Below the pieces are notes generated by a model. It ran no database searches, was not told the DNA's origin, and saw nothing but the letters and a program-made list of their open reading frames with translations. Positions 17,590-25,923 of a stretch of DNA of 64,000 nt are shown piece after piece. The position numbers and the translations under genes are program-made. The DNA lies in assembly GCF_009689005.1 (NCBI RefSeq), contig NZ_AP021879.1, forward strand, positions 7,193,501-7,257,500, read 5' to 3'. Numbering within the stretch: position 1 is the first letter of the stretch; each line of letters begins with the position of its first letter. Source of the stretch: Desulfosarcina ovata subsp. ovata. GTDB lineage: Bacteria > Desulfobacterota > Desulfobacteria > Desulfobacterales > Desulfosarcinaceae.

Positions 17590-18042
17590 CTAAACGCTTT
17601 TAATGGCATCGATGATTTTCTGATAACCGGTGCAGCGGCACAGGTTTCCCGAAATCGAGGCCCGGATTTCGCTCTCCTCGGGTTTCGGATTTTTGTCGAG
17701 CAGATGTTTGGCGGACAGGATCATGCCGGATGAGCAAAAACCGCACTGGATGGCTCCGTGCTCCACAAAGGCGTCCTGGACGGGATGAAGCCCCGCTTCA
17801 TTGGCCAGACCCTCAATGGTTTCGACTTTTCGGCCATTGGCCTGGACGGCCAGCACCAGACAGGAATTGACCGGAATGCCGTCCAGGATTACCGTACAGG
17901 CACCGCAGTCGCCGGTTTCGCACCCTTTTTTCGTGCCGGTCAGTTTCAGTTCGTAGCGGATGAGATCCGTTAGACTTAGATTCGGTTCAACGGCCATTTC
18001 ATACTCACGGTCGTTCACCGTCAATTTGATCAGTTTTTTCAT
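17590..18042 (-). CDS. Molybdenum hydroxylase 2Fe-2S subunit
   Basis: A 150-residue small subunit with both [2Fe-2S] centres: the plant-ferredoxin-type set C41, C46, C49 and C61 (GCETGDCGACT, then NSC), and the C-terminal set in QCGFCSSGM and LCRCTGY. These relay electrons from the Mo site to FAD in the xanthine dehydrogenase family. It lies between the FAD and Moco subunits with short gaps, so it forms one complex with them. Confidence 0.9.
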   Translation of the reverse strand: MKKLIKLTVNDREYEMAVEPNLSLTDLIRYELKLTGTKKGCETGDCGACTVILDGIPVNSCLVLAVQANGRKVETIEGLANEAGLHPVQDAFVEHGAIQCGFCSSGMILSAKHLLDKNPKPEESEIRASISGNLCRCTGYQKIIDAIKSV

Positions 18043-18117
18043 GCCTATTCTCCTTGGATGTTGTTCGTCGCCGCTAAAGCGGAATGTGGCTTCGACCGCC
18101 CGCGGTGACAGGGAAGG

Positions 18118-18996
18118 TTACGCACCACTGGCCTGGCGATGGGCGATGTCCAGGGTCCGTTTGGTCAAAACGCCCACCATGGCCTTGCGGTAGCTGGCCG
18201 ATCCCCTGAAATCGTCGATGGGGGTACAGTCCTGGCGGGCCGCTTCACCGGCTTTGAGAAAAAGGGCTTCGTCCGGTTTTTGCCCCAGCAGTACCGATTC
18301 GGCCGTGCCGGCACGCAGTGGCGTCGGACCCACGGAGCCCATGACGATGCGTGCTTTTTTAATGGAACCGTCTTTTTCATCCAGTTCGATGTAGGATGCC
18401 ACGTTGACCACATTGCAATCCTGGGCCTTGCGGACGCCCAGGTTGATGTACCCGGCGCCCTGGCCGTCTGTCGGGGTCGGCACACGGATTTCGGTGAGCA
18501 CTTCTTCGGGCCGCAGTTCGGTGAATCCGGGGCCCTTGAAAAAATTACCCAGCAGAACTTCTCTCTCTCCCTTACTGCTCACCAGGATGACCGTTGCCCC
18601 ATAGGCAATCAAGGACGGGGGCAGATCGGAGGCCGGTCTTGCCGATCCGATATTCCCGGCGATGGTGGCCCGGTTGCGGACCAGGGGCGAGCCCAGCGCC
18701 CGCGCACCGGAACGCAGGGCCCCGAGCTTTTTCTCGACCAGGGGATCGGTGGTCAGTTCGGCAACCGTATAGCGTCCACCGATGACGATCTGGTCTCCTT
18801 TTTCGGTAATGCCGTGCATGGATTCGATTTTTGACAGACAGACAAGGTTTTCCGGAGCAAGGATCTTTTTTTTCATGTTCACCATAAGGTCGGTCCCGCC
18901 GGCCAGCAGCTTGGCCTTTGGACCAAAGGTGGCCATGATCTCGCAGGCTTCGTCAATGGAAGCCGGTTCATGAAAGTCAAACCTGGGCAGTAGCAT
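18118..18996 (-). CDS. Molybdenum hydroxylase FAD-binding subunit
   Basis: A 292-residue medium subunit. The start at 18996 follows AAGGAGGGGAGAG. It has the FAD-binding AKLLAGGTDLMV and the TIAGNIGSARPASDLPP motif near residue 110. In true 4-hydroxybenzoyl-CoA reductases this subunit has an extra loop carrying a [4Fe-4S] cluster with four Cys; here the corresponding region has no Cys cluster. The complex is therefore more like ordinary aromatic or purine-type hydroxylases. Confidence 0.87.
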   Translation of the reverse strand: MLLPRFDFHEPASIDEACEIMATFGPKAKLLAGGTDLMVNMKKKILAPENLVCLSKIESMHGITEKGDQIVIGGRYTVAELTTDPLVEKKLGALRSGARALGSPLVRNRATIAGNIGSARPASDLPPSLIAYGATVILVSSKGEREVLLGNFFKGPGFTELRPEEVLTEIRVPTPTDGQGAGYINLGVRKAQDCNVVNVASYIELDEKDGSIKKARIVMGSVGPTPLRAGTAESVLLGQKPDEALFLKAGEAARQDCTPIDDFRGSASYRKAMVGVLTKRTLDIAHRQASGA

Positions 18997-19121
18997 CTCT
19001 CCCCTCCTTGTGAATGGGTTTAGGTCGTGCGCCGTCCGCATCCGGCAAACGTCGATTTTGCGAATGCGCACCATAATAATGTGAAAACCGTTGGATCGAC
19101 CGCCGGCAACATGGCCGAGGA

Positions 19122-20150
19122 TTATTTGCCAAACGGGCAGTTCGGGTACCGGCACTCCGGGCAGTTGGCGCAGAAACCGCCATGGCCCAGGGAAACGATA
19201 TCCTCGCGGGAAATGGTTTCGCCGGCCAGCATGCGCGGGATCACCAGATCGAAGATGCTGGCCCCGTAGTACATGACACAACCGGGCAGGCCCACCACCG
19301 GGACATCGCCGATATGGGCGAGCATAAACATGGCCCCCGGCAGCACCGGCGCCCCGTAAGTGATGATTTCAGCGCCGGCGGCCCGGATGCTTGCCGGCGT
19401 CTGGTCGTCGGGATCAACGGACATGCCACCGGTGACGGCCACGAATTGAGCGCCATCGCGGATCAGCCCGTGGATGGCCTCAACGGTCATGGGAATATCG
19501 TCGGAGACAAAGATCTGGTCGATGACCCGGCTGCCCAGTTCGCCGAATTTTTTGCGCAGCACCGGCCCGAAGCGATCCTCGATGCGGCCGTGGTAGATTT
19601 CACTTCCGGTGGTGACGATGCCCACCTTGAGGGAGGCAAAGGGTTTGACCTGAACCACCGGAAAGTATTCCTGGCAGATGTCCTCGATGTCCTCGATGGC
19701 CTCGATGCGTTTGGTTTCTGTAAAAAGTGGGATGATGCGTGTCCCGCCCACGGGCTGATCCGGTTGAACATGCCGATGGGTGTGCAGGGTGGCGAACATG
19801 ATGTCCTCGACTGCGTTGATTCGGCTAAGGGCCTCGGTGTTGATCGTCAGCAGACCGTTTTGGGTCGCGACCAGATTGACTTTCCCTTCAGCGGGATCGG
19901 TCAGGCGCAGTCCGCTGCCGGCTGAGGCGATGGCGATCCGGTGGGCCGCCTCGTCCTCATGAATCGTTCCGCTTTGCATGTCGAAGACATAGATATGCGC
20001 TTTGCCGAGATCGAGGAGTTTCTCAACATCGTCCGGTTGAATAATGCGACCTTTTTTAAAGGCTCTGCCTTTAAAAAATCCGGGAACGATTTGGGTAATA
20101 TCATGGCAAAGCACTTTCCCAACTGCCTCTTCAACCGGAATCGCCTTCAT
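19122..20150 (-). CDS. Molybdopterin-binding protein (MoeA/CinA-like) of the hydroxylase operon
   Basis: A 342-residue protein with a MoaB/Mog-type molybdopterin-binding domain in the C-terminal half: VGIVTTGSEIYHG, then AVTGGMSVDPDDQTP, then GLPGCVMYYGASIFDL. The first 120 residues are a different beta-rich region. It ends with a Cys-rich tail (CANCPECRYPNCPFGK) that could bind a metal. Start at 20150 (MKAIPVEEAVG), after TAGGAGCC. As the first gene of the operon it probably helps insert or mature the molybdenum cofactor of the hydroxylase. Confidence 0.8.
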   Translation of the reverse strand: MKAIPVEEAVGKVLCHDITQIVPGFFKGRAFKKGRIIQPDDVEKLLDLGKAHIYVFDMQSGTIHEDEAAHRIAIASAGSGLRLTDPAEGKVNLVATQNGLLTINTEALSRINAVEDIMFATLHTHRHVQPDQPVGGTRIIPLFTETKRIEAIEDIEDICQEYFPVVQVKPFASLKVGIVTTGSEIYHGRIEDRFGPVLRKKFGELGSRVIDQIFVSDDIPMTVEAIHGLIRDGAQFVAVTGGMSVDPDDQTPASIRAAGAEIITYGAPVLPGAMFMLAHIGDVPVVGLPGCVMYYGASIFDLVIPRMLAGETISREDIVSLGHGGFCANCPECRYPNCPFGK

Positions 20151-20223
20151 TGAATGGCTCCTATTTAGTGGTAATTGGATAGTTCGGGTTGGTTTAGAAA
20201 TTACTACTATAATGAATAAATGC

Positions 20224-20251
20224 ATCCTATCATCGAAGTTATTTCTGTCAA
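20224..20251 (-). promoter_or_regulatory. Promoter candidate of the molybdenum hydroxylase operon
   Basis: On the minus strand TTGACA (20251-20246) and TAGGAT (20229-20224) are separated by 16 bases, about 75 bases before the first gene. The surrounding 150 bases are strongly AT-rich. Confidence 0.42.
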
Positions 20252-20351
20252 CAAATTTGTTTAAAAAAGATAAAAATATAATAAAAATAACTATAAATAA
20301 CAAAATACGATAATAAAATAGGGAGCAGCTCCTGTATTTTGATCAAATTTA

Positions 20352-20369
20352 AGTTCATTATAATGAACT
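20352..20369. promoter_or_regulatory. Perfect 18-bp palindrome, operator candidate
   Basis: AGTTCATTATAATGAACT is its own reverse complement over 18 bases. It lies in the 940-base divergent region between the hydroxylase operon and the IclR-type gene, about 100 bases upstream of the candidate hydroxylase promoter. Confidence 0.5.
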
Positions 20370-20651
20370 AATCGTGCGGTCCGGCTAATCGGTGAAACCC
20401 GGGCCCGCCGATCTGGCCACAGATCAAATGACGGATTGCATGCAAAACAGACGTGTTGGAAGCCTTGCCGTTTGGTTTGTCAAACTCGAAACCGGTCAAC
20501 CGGATCCGGCGGGAAGAGGTGCTGACTCTATAGATGGCTTCACGAGCATGGTATCAGGTGTGATGGTGAAAACGATGATGACCGCCTTTTTTAAAGGAAG
20601 GGTCATATATTCAAAAGATACCGCTTTTAAAATGGTGGGGTGCATTTGTCG

Positions 20652-20680
20652 TTGACAAGCTATTATAGCTTTTATATAGC
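20652..20680 (+). promoter_or_regulatory. Promoter-like site with embedded 15-bp palindrome
   Basis: TTGACA at 20652 and TATAGC at 20675 are 17 bases apart. Between them, at 20657-20671, lies AAGCTATTATAGCTT, a palindrome with one central base. No good coding frame starts within 400 bases, so the transcript, if real, has a long leader or is non-coding. The rest of 20303-21090 shows no gene I can support. Confidence 0.38.
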
Positions 20681-20972
20681 TACATTTAAGCCTATAAAAA
20701 GCTTTTTTGTCGCTTACTCGTTCGTAGGTAGAATACCTTATGGCCAACGCTTCATTATGCGGTCGCGTGACAATCGTTGCCGGCGGAAGGGTGATGACTT
20801 TCCCCCATTGTATCGCATGCGGAGGTCTTTGGTGGCATGGCCCGGAAAGCCGAATTCCTGGCTGCTCCCCGCCACTATGGAAGATCTGTACATTTGTTTT
20901 GCATAGGGTCTTCCGGTAGATCGATTGCACGACTCAAAGCCTTGAAGACTGGGGCGTTTACGTATTTTTTTC

Positions 20973-21001
20973 TTGACAAAACCAGAGCATATAAGTAGAT
21001 A
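20973..21001 (+). promoter_or_regulatory. Promoter of the truncated IclR-type gene
   Basis: TTGACA at 20973 and TAGATA at 20996 are spaced by 17 bases, about 90 bases upstream of the start at 21091. Confidence 0.55.
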
Positions 21002-21090
21002 TAGAGATCAACAGTTCTCCATAGAGAAAATACATGAGCGAAAACCGGTCTTTTTTGACTAATTCATGACCCCAAACGAAAAGGGATAAT

Positions 21091-21564
21091 GTGTCACTGA
21101 ATTACAAAAGAGTTCCGGCGATTGATAAGTGCTTTTCTATTCTATCACTTATGGCGGACGCAAAACGTCCTTTCCGGTTCTATGAAATCGTAAAACGGCT
21201 GAAGCTGAACAAAAGCACGGTCTTTAATATTTTGCATACATTGCACGACCTGAATGTGCTTGAACGGGGACACGACGGACTCTTTCGGTTAGGTCCCCAA
21301 CTTTACATCCTGGGAAAAGCGGCGGCTCAAATGGGCGTGACAAACCAGATACACCACGTCCCTCAAAAAACCGTCGATCATGGAATCCAATCTGATTTAA
21401 ATTTGGGACAAGCAGACAGGCCGGAGGCCATGCCGCAGCGGCAGAGCCGGTCGGTGGCCTATGATCAGGACAAGATCAGAATGCTGATTGAGAATAGTGA
21501 AATTTTCAGGTGCTTCTGGTGGGATATGCATATGCTCACCGCAGCCGGTGGCAGGCACCTGTAA
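21091..21564 (+). pseudogene. IclR-family regulator with only the DNA-binding domain
   Basis: The first 75 or so residues are a good IclR winged helix-turn-helix: VPAIDKCFSILSLMADAKRP, then LNKSTVFNILHTLHDLNVLERG and LFRLGPQLYILG. After about residue 80 the similarity stops and an unrelated 75-residue tail follows, whereas IclR proteins are about 250 residues with a C-terminal effector domain. It has its own promoter and sits just before bamR. It is either a broken regulator or an unusual HTH-only protein; I favour truncation. Confidence 0.65.
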
Positions 21565-21681
21565 TAGCGGTCAGGTGAGTCAAGGGGAGCAGAAACAGCC
21601 TTAAAAATTAAGTGGGTACGATCGATCCATCAGATAATCTTTAAATTTGACCGAATCAGGAGAAGATTAAGGGGAATACTT

Positions 21682-22452
21682 ATGACCGAACTCAGTTTTC
21701 ACGAAATGACCAAGGAGAAGGGCGCTGCTCGAGTCGTCCTCAACCGTCCCAAACACAACGTTTTCAACATCGAAATGATGCAGGAACTGACCGCATTGCT
21801 GGACGAACTCAATGCCGATGACGACCTGAAGTGTGTTGTGATTTCGGGAAAAGGCGCCAGTTGGTGCGCCGGTGTGGAAGTCGGCGATCACAAACCGGAA
21901 TTGGCACCGGAGATGATCCGTGTTTTCGATGCGCTCCTGAAACAGATCCACGCCATCAAGGTTCCCACCATCGCCGCCGTACACGGTGCCTGCCTGGGCG
22001 GCGGTATGGAAGTGGCCATCGCCTGTGACATGGTGGTTGCGGCAAAAGCCGCGGTTTTCGGTCAGCCGGAGATCAAATTGGGATTCCTTCCGCCCTATGC
22101 AGCGGTACGTCTGCCCCATCTTGTCGGTCCGTCCAAGGCGATCGAAATCTGCACCACCGGCCGCCGATACACAGCCCAGGCCATGTATGAAATGGGCCTG
22201 ATCAGCGATATTTTGGAAGACGACGCATTCGAAGAAGGGCTCGGCAAAGTGATCAAGGAGATCGGCCACGCCAGCCCACTGATTATCCGCCTCAATAAAA
22301 AAGCGGTCAAACAGCATCTGGGATTGGGGATCGATGCGGCCATGGAAAGCGTTGGTGATATGTTCCTCAACCAACTGATGAAAACCGAAGATACCCTGGA
22401 AGGCATTAAGAGCTTCGAGGAGAAACGGCGAGCCGAGTGGGTCAACCGTTAG
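21682..22452 (+). CDS. bamR: Cyclohexa-1,5-dienecarbonyl-CoA hydratase
   Basis: A 256-residue crotonase-superfamily protein with the oxyanion-hole segments ISGKGASWCAGVEVGDH and HGACLGGGMEVAIACDMVV. Similarity and length fit dienoyl-CoA hydratase (BamR/Dch), which hydrates cyclohexa-1,5-diene-1-carbonyl-CoA to 6-hydroxycyclohex-1-ene-1-carbonyl-CoA in anaerobic benzoyl-CoA breakdown. The assignment is strengthened by the next two genes, which carry the following two steps in pathway order. The start at 21682 follows GGAGAAGATTAAGGGGA. Confidence 0.85.
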   Translation: MTELSFHEMTKEKGAARVVLNRPKHNVFNIEMMQELTALLDELNADDDLKCVVISGKGASWCAGVEVGDHKPELAPEMIRVFDALLKQIHAIKVPTIAAVHGACLGGGMEVAIACDMVVAAKAAVFGQPEIKLGFLPPYAAVRLPHLVGPSKAIEICTTGRRYTAQAMYEMGLISDILEDDAFEEGLGKVIKEIGHASPLIIRLNKKAVKQHLGLGIDAAMESVGDMFLNQLMKTEDTLEGIKSFEEKRRAEWVNR

Positions 22453-22540
22453 CCATTTCCCGATGTTCGCGACAGTTGGGTGACGTTCGATTGGCACACT
22501 CCCTGTGCCCACTGTCGACCCCGTAAAGTCAAATACGGAT

Positions 22541-22588
22541 AAGCGCGGGCAGACCGAACACCCCGGTTCGATCTGTCCGCGCCCGAAT
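22541..22588 (+). other. Intercistronic hairpin between bamR and bamQ
   Basis: GCGCGGGCAGACCGAA and TTCGATCTGTCCGCGC can pair around a GC-rich loop. There is no T run, so it is more likely an mRNA-processing or stabilising hairpin than a full terminator. Confidence 0.5.
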
Positions 22589-22640
22589 CTTATGAGAGCC
22601 CCTCTTTCAACCCCATAGAGATCGAGAAGGAGCAGTTATC

Positions 22641-23714
22641 ATGGCAACAATGATATCTTGGCAGATGGTGGAAAGAAACAAGCCTTTGGTGCGCGTCGAA
22701 GCCCCTATTCCCGAACCCGGTCCCGGTGAAGTGATCATCAAAGTCGCCGGATGCGGTGTTTGTCACACCGATCTCGGGTTTTTCTATGACAACGTTCCGA
22801 TGAAATCCGAGATGCCGATTACCCTCGGCCACGAAATCAGCGGAACCATCGAAGCCACCGGCCCCGGCACCGAAGAGTGGAGCGGGTGCGCGGCGATTAT
22901 CCCGGCGGTCATGCCCTGCGGCGAATGTGCGGACTGCAAGGAAGGCCGGGGCAACATCTGCATGAAACAGAAGATGCCCGGTAACGACATCCAGGGCGGG
23001 TTCGCCAGCCACATTCTGGTGCCGGCCAAACAGCTGTGCAAGGTGCCGGTGGACGAAAACATGAATCCGGTGTCCAAGACCGACATCACCCTGGAGGAAC
23101 TGTCCGTGGTGGCCGATGCCATTACCACGCCCTATCAGGCCATTGTCGAAGCCAAACTCAATGAAACCGACATTGCCGTTTTCAACGGTGTCGGCGGTGT
23201 GGGCGGATACGGCGCCCTGCTGGCCAAGAGTTTCGGTGCCGCCGTGGTGGCCATCGATGTGGACCAGCCGAAACTGGACAATCTGGCGCCTTTCATGGAT
23301 GCGACCTTCAATGCCAGGGAACTTTCGTTCAAGGATCTGCGCAAAGCGGTTTACGGGGTGGCCAAAGAGACCGGCCGGTCGCGCACCCACCTGAAGATTT
23401 TCGAAACCTCCGGCACCGCTGCCGGCCAGAAGACCGCTTTCGGTCTGATGACCTTCGGATCCCATCTTTCCGTGGTCGGTTTCACCCTCGACACACTGGA
23501 TCTGCGCCTGTCCAACCTGATGGCCTTCAACGCCACGGCACGGGGCAACTGGGGCTGCATTCCCGAGTACTACCGCCCGGTGGTGGATCTGATCCTGGAC
23601 GGCAAGATGCCCCTCAAGCAGTTCGTCAAGACTTTTCCGCTGGATTCCATCAACGATGTATTTGAGAATGCTCACCAGCGAAAGTACAACCAGCGTCCCA
23701 TTATGGTTCCATAG
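22641..23714 (+). CDS. bamQ: 6-hydroxycyclohex-1-ene-1-carbonyl-CoA dehydrogenase
   Basis: A 357-residue zinc-dependent alcohol dehydrogenase. Catalytic zinc ligands C38 and H64 (GCGVCHTD, GHEISG) and structural zinc ligands C93, C96, C99 and C107 are all present, and GVGGVGGYGALLAKSFGA is the NAD-binding loop. It oxidises the 6-hydroxy product of BamR to the 6-oxo compound with NAD. The start follows GAGAAGGAGCAGTTATC. It sits in the order bamR-bamQ-bamA as in Geobacter and sulfate reducers. Confidence 0.9.
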   Translation: MATMISWQMVERNKPLVRVEAPIPEPGPGEVIIKVAGCGVCHTDLGFFYDNVPMKSEMPITLGHEISGTIEATGPGTEEWSGCAAIIPAVMPCGECADCKEGRGNICMKQKMPGNDIQGGFASHILVPAKQLCKVPVDENMNPVSKTDITLEELSVVADAITTPYQAIVEAKLNETDIAVFNGVGGVGGYGALLAKSFGAAVVAIDVDQPKLDNLAPFMDATFNARELSFKDLRKAVYGVAKETGRSRTHLKIFETSGTAAGQKTAFGLMTFGSHLSVVGFTLDTLDLRLSNLMAFNATARGNWGCIPEYYRPVVDLILDGKMPLKQFVKTFPLDSINDVFENAHQRKYNQRPIMVP

Positions 23715-23732
23715 TAACTGAAAGCGAAAAAT

Positions 23733-23757
23733 GCCGTCGCCGGCGTTTTGCCGGCGA
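23733..23757 (+). other. Short perfect hairpin between bamQ and bamA
   Basis: GTCGCCGGC and GCCGGCGAC pair around a loop of about 6 bases; it lies 19 bases before the bamA start and close to its ribosome binding site. Confidence 0.5.
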
Positions 23758-23775
23758 CCCCACAAGGAGGAGAGA

Positions 23776-24909
23776 ATGAGTGATTTAAGTTGGATGCCCA
23801 GAGAAGACGGACTTAAAGACCATCACCTGTGGAGTGAAAATACCTTCGGTACCGAGGCTCCGGGTGTGATCTATGAAAAGAAACCGATTCTTGATCCTCA
23901 GGGCAACCCGGTGGACGGAGTTTATTCTGCCTGGGTAACATTGAACAACCCCAAACAGTACAACTCCTACACCACCGAGATGGTGAAGGGGGTCATCGCC
24001 GGTTTCCACCGGGCATCTGCCGACACATCCGTTGTGGCCTGTGTGTTCACCGCCATGGGTGACAAGGCCTTCTGTACCGGCGGCAACACCAAGGAATATT
24101 CCGAATACTATTCCAAACGGCCCAACGAGTACGGCCTGTACATGGATCTGTTCAACGCCATGGTGGATACGATTCTGTTTTGCAAAAAACCGACCATCTG
24201 CCGGGTGAACGGCATGCGCGTAGCCGGCGGCCAGGAGATCGGTATGGCCTGCGATATCGCCATTTCCAGCGACCTGGCGATCTACGGTCAGGCCGGCCCC
24301 AAGCACGGCAGCGCTCCGGACGGTGGCAGCTCCGATTTTCTGCCCTGGATGCTGCCCATGGAACTGGCCATGTGGAACTGCGTTTCCTGCGAGATGTGGA
24401 GTGCTTACAAGATGTATCGCCTGGGCCTGATCTCCAAGTGCGTGCCGGTAATCAAGGACGGTGACAAATGGGTGCGCAACCCCACCGTCATCACCGATTC
24501 CTACGTGGCCGACGGCGATCTGGTGTACGGCGAATACAAGACCGGCGATGCCGCCAAAGAGGCCCGCGCCTACGTGAAAACGGCGACCACCGATTTCGAA
24601 CTGCTTGACAAAGAGGTCAACAAAATCTTGTGGACCTACGCCAACCTGTTCCCCGGCTGCCTGATCAAGAGCGTCGAGGGTGTCCGTCTGAAAAAGAAGT
24701 ATTTCTGGGATCAGGCCAAGGTGATCAACCGTCACTGGTTGGCGGCCAACATGTCCGGGGAGGCTTTCCTCGGCTTCGGCGCTTTCAACACCAAGAAAAT
24801 CACCGGTACGGACACCATTGATTTCCTCGAATACCGTCGGCGTCTGGCCGCCGGCGAAACCCTGGACGACGTCCTGATGGCGGCGGTTCTGGGAAAACCC
24901 AAAGAATAA
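23776..24909 (+). CDS. bamA: 6-oxocyclohex-1-ene-1-carbonyl-CoA hydrolase (ring opening)
   Basis: A 377-residue crotonase-superfamily hydrolase. The start at 23776 is chosen for its AAGGAGGAGAGA; the frame stays open upstream. It has the expected GDKAFCTGGNTKEYSEYYS and NGMRVAGGQEIGMACDIAIS segments, and GPKHGSAPDGGSSDFLP. BamA/Oah adds water and opens the ring to give 3-hydroxypimeloyl-CoA. BamA is widely used as a marker of anaerobic aromatic degradation, so this call is firm. Confidence 0.95.
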   Translation: MSDLSWMPREDGLKDHHLWSENTFGTEAPGVIYEKKPILDPQGNPVDGVYSAWVTLNNPKQYNSYTTEMVKGVIAGFHRASADTSVVACVFTAMGDKAFCTGGNTKEYSEYYSKRPNEYGLYMDLFNAMVDTILFCKKPTICRVNGMRVAGGQEIGMACDIAISSDLAIYGQAGPKHGSAPDGGSSDFLPWMLPMELAMWNCVSCEMWSAYKMYRLGLISKCVPVIKDGDKWVRNPTVITDSYVADGDLVYGEYKTGDAAKEARAYVKTATTDFELLDKEVNKILWTYANLFPGCLIKSVEGVRLKKKYFWDQAKVINRHWLAANMSGEAFLGFGAFNTKKITGTDTIDFLEYRRRLAAGETLDDVLMAAVLGKPKE

Positions 24910-24938
24910 CAACCCCCATCACGAAGAGAGGGAGAACC

Positions 24939-25688
24939 ATGTTGCTGGAAGGAAAGAGTGCAATCGTTACCGGTGGGTCCCAGGGGATCGGGACGGCGAC
25001 GTCCCTGATGCTGGCCAAAGAGGGTGCCAATGTCTGCCTGACCTACCGGAAACATAAGGAAGAGGCCGAAGCCGTAGTGAAAGAGATCGAAGCGATGGGA
25101 CGCAAGGCGATTGCCGTCAAATGCGACATCGCATCTTTTGCCGAAGCCGAGGCCGTGGTCAAGGCCACCGTCGAGGCTTTCGGACGGCTCGACATCCTGG
25201 TCAACAACGCCGGTATGAACTGGGACGGCGTATGCTGGAAGATGACCGAGGATCAATGGGATCGCGTCCTTGAGGTCAACCTGAAGGGATACTTCAACTT
25301 CACCCGGCACGCCGCTCCGCTGTTCAAGGAACAGAAATACGGACGCATTGTCAATGTTACCTCCATTAACGGCATGCGCGGCAAATTCGGACAAACCAAC
25401 TACTCGGCCTCCAAGGCTGGTATCATCGGTTATACCAAGGCCGTGGCCAAAGAACTGGGCGGCTTCGGGGTCACGGTCAATGCGGTTGCTCCCGGCCTGA
25501 TCGAAACCCCCATGTTGAAGGAATCCGAGGCCCGGGACAAAATTGTCGACATGGCCATGGCCGAAATCGTGCTGAAACGGGTTGGAGAACCCGATGATCT
25601 GGCCAACATGGTCGCCTTTTTGGCATCGGACAAGGCCAAACACGTTACCGGTGAGGTGATCAAGGTGGATGGCGGCCAGTACATCTGA
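24939..25688 (+). CDS. SDR-family oxidoreductase, probable 3-hydroxypimeloyl-CoA dehydrogenase
   Basis: A 249-residue short-chain dehydrogenase with the cofactor motif TGGSQGIGTA near residue 12, NNAG, and the catalytic set N, S (VTSINGM), Y and K (YSASKAG). Sequence alone would say FabG-like 3-oxoacyl reductase. Placed directly after bamA and before a thiolase, the likely job is oxidation of 3-hydroxypimeloyl-CoA to 3-oxopimeloyl-CoA; that is inferred from context. A GC-rich hairpin follows the stop. Confidence 0.75.
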   Translation: MLLEGKSAIVTGGSQGIGTATSLMLAKEGANVCLTYRKHKEEAEAVVKEIEAMGRKAIAVKCDIASFAEAEAVVKATVEAFGRLDILVNNAGMNWDGVCWKMTEDQWDRVLEVNLKGYFNFTRHAAPLFKEQKYGRIVNVTSINGMRGKFGQTNYSASKAGIIGYTKAVAKELGGFGVTVNAVAPGLIETPMLKESEARDKIVDMAMAEIVLKRVGEPDDLANMVAFLASDKAKHVTGEVIKVDGGQYI

Positions 25689-25731
25689 TGGCTATCCAGA
25701 AATAAGCAGCCTGCGGTTCAGATGGTCTGTT

Positions 25732-25790
25732 TGCGCGTTTTGGAACTCCTCGATCGATGATGGGTGCGCTTGAGGACTCCAAAACGCGGC
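25732..25790 (+). other. Long hairpin between the SDR and thiolase genes
   Basis: CGCGTTTTGGA at the left and TCCAAAACGCG at the right pair perfectly, with a further ACTCCTC / GAGGAC extension and a 20-base loop. There is no terminal T run. It could be a partial terminator or an mRNA-stability element dividing the operon; 235 bases separate the two genes. Confidence 0.55.
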
Positions 25791-25923
25791 TGTTTATCCG
25801 GATGTCGTCAATAGTTTTGTGGTAGTGGCGCATCCGGGATACAGGCCCGCCGCTGATGAATGGTAACGGTTCAGTCGTTCATGCCGTCCATTCGTAAACC
25901 CCGACAAAATAAAGGAATGACCT

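Noticed and set aside
20392-20930. Short open frames on both strands between the hydroxylase operon and the IclR gene
   Set aside because: They overlap one another, have no ribosome binding sites, and cover palindromes and promoter-like DNA.
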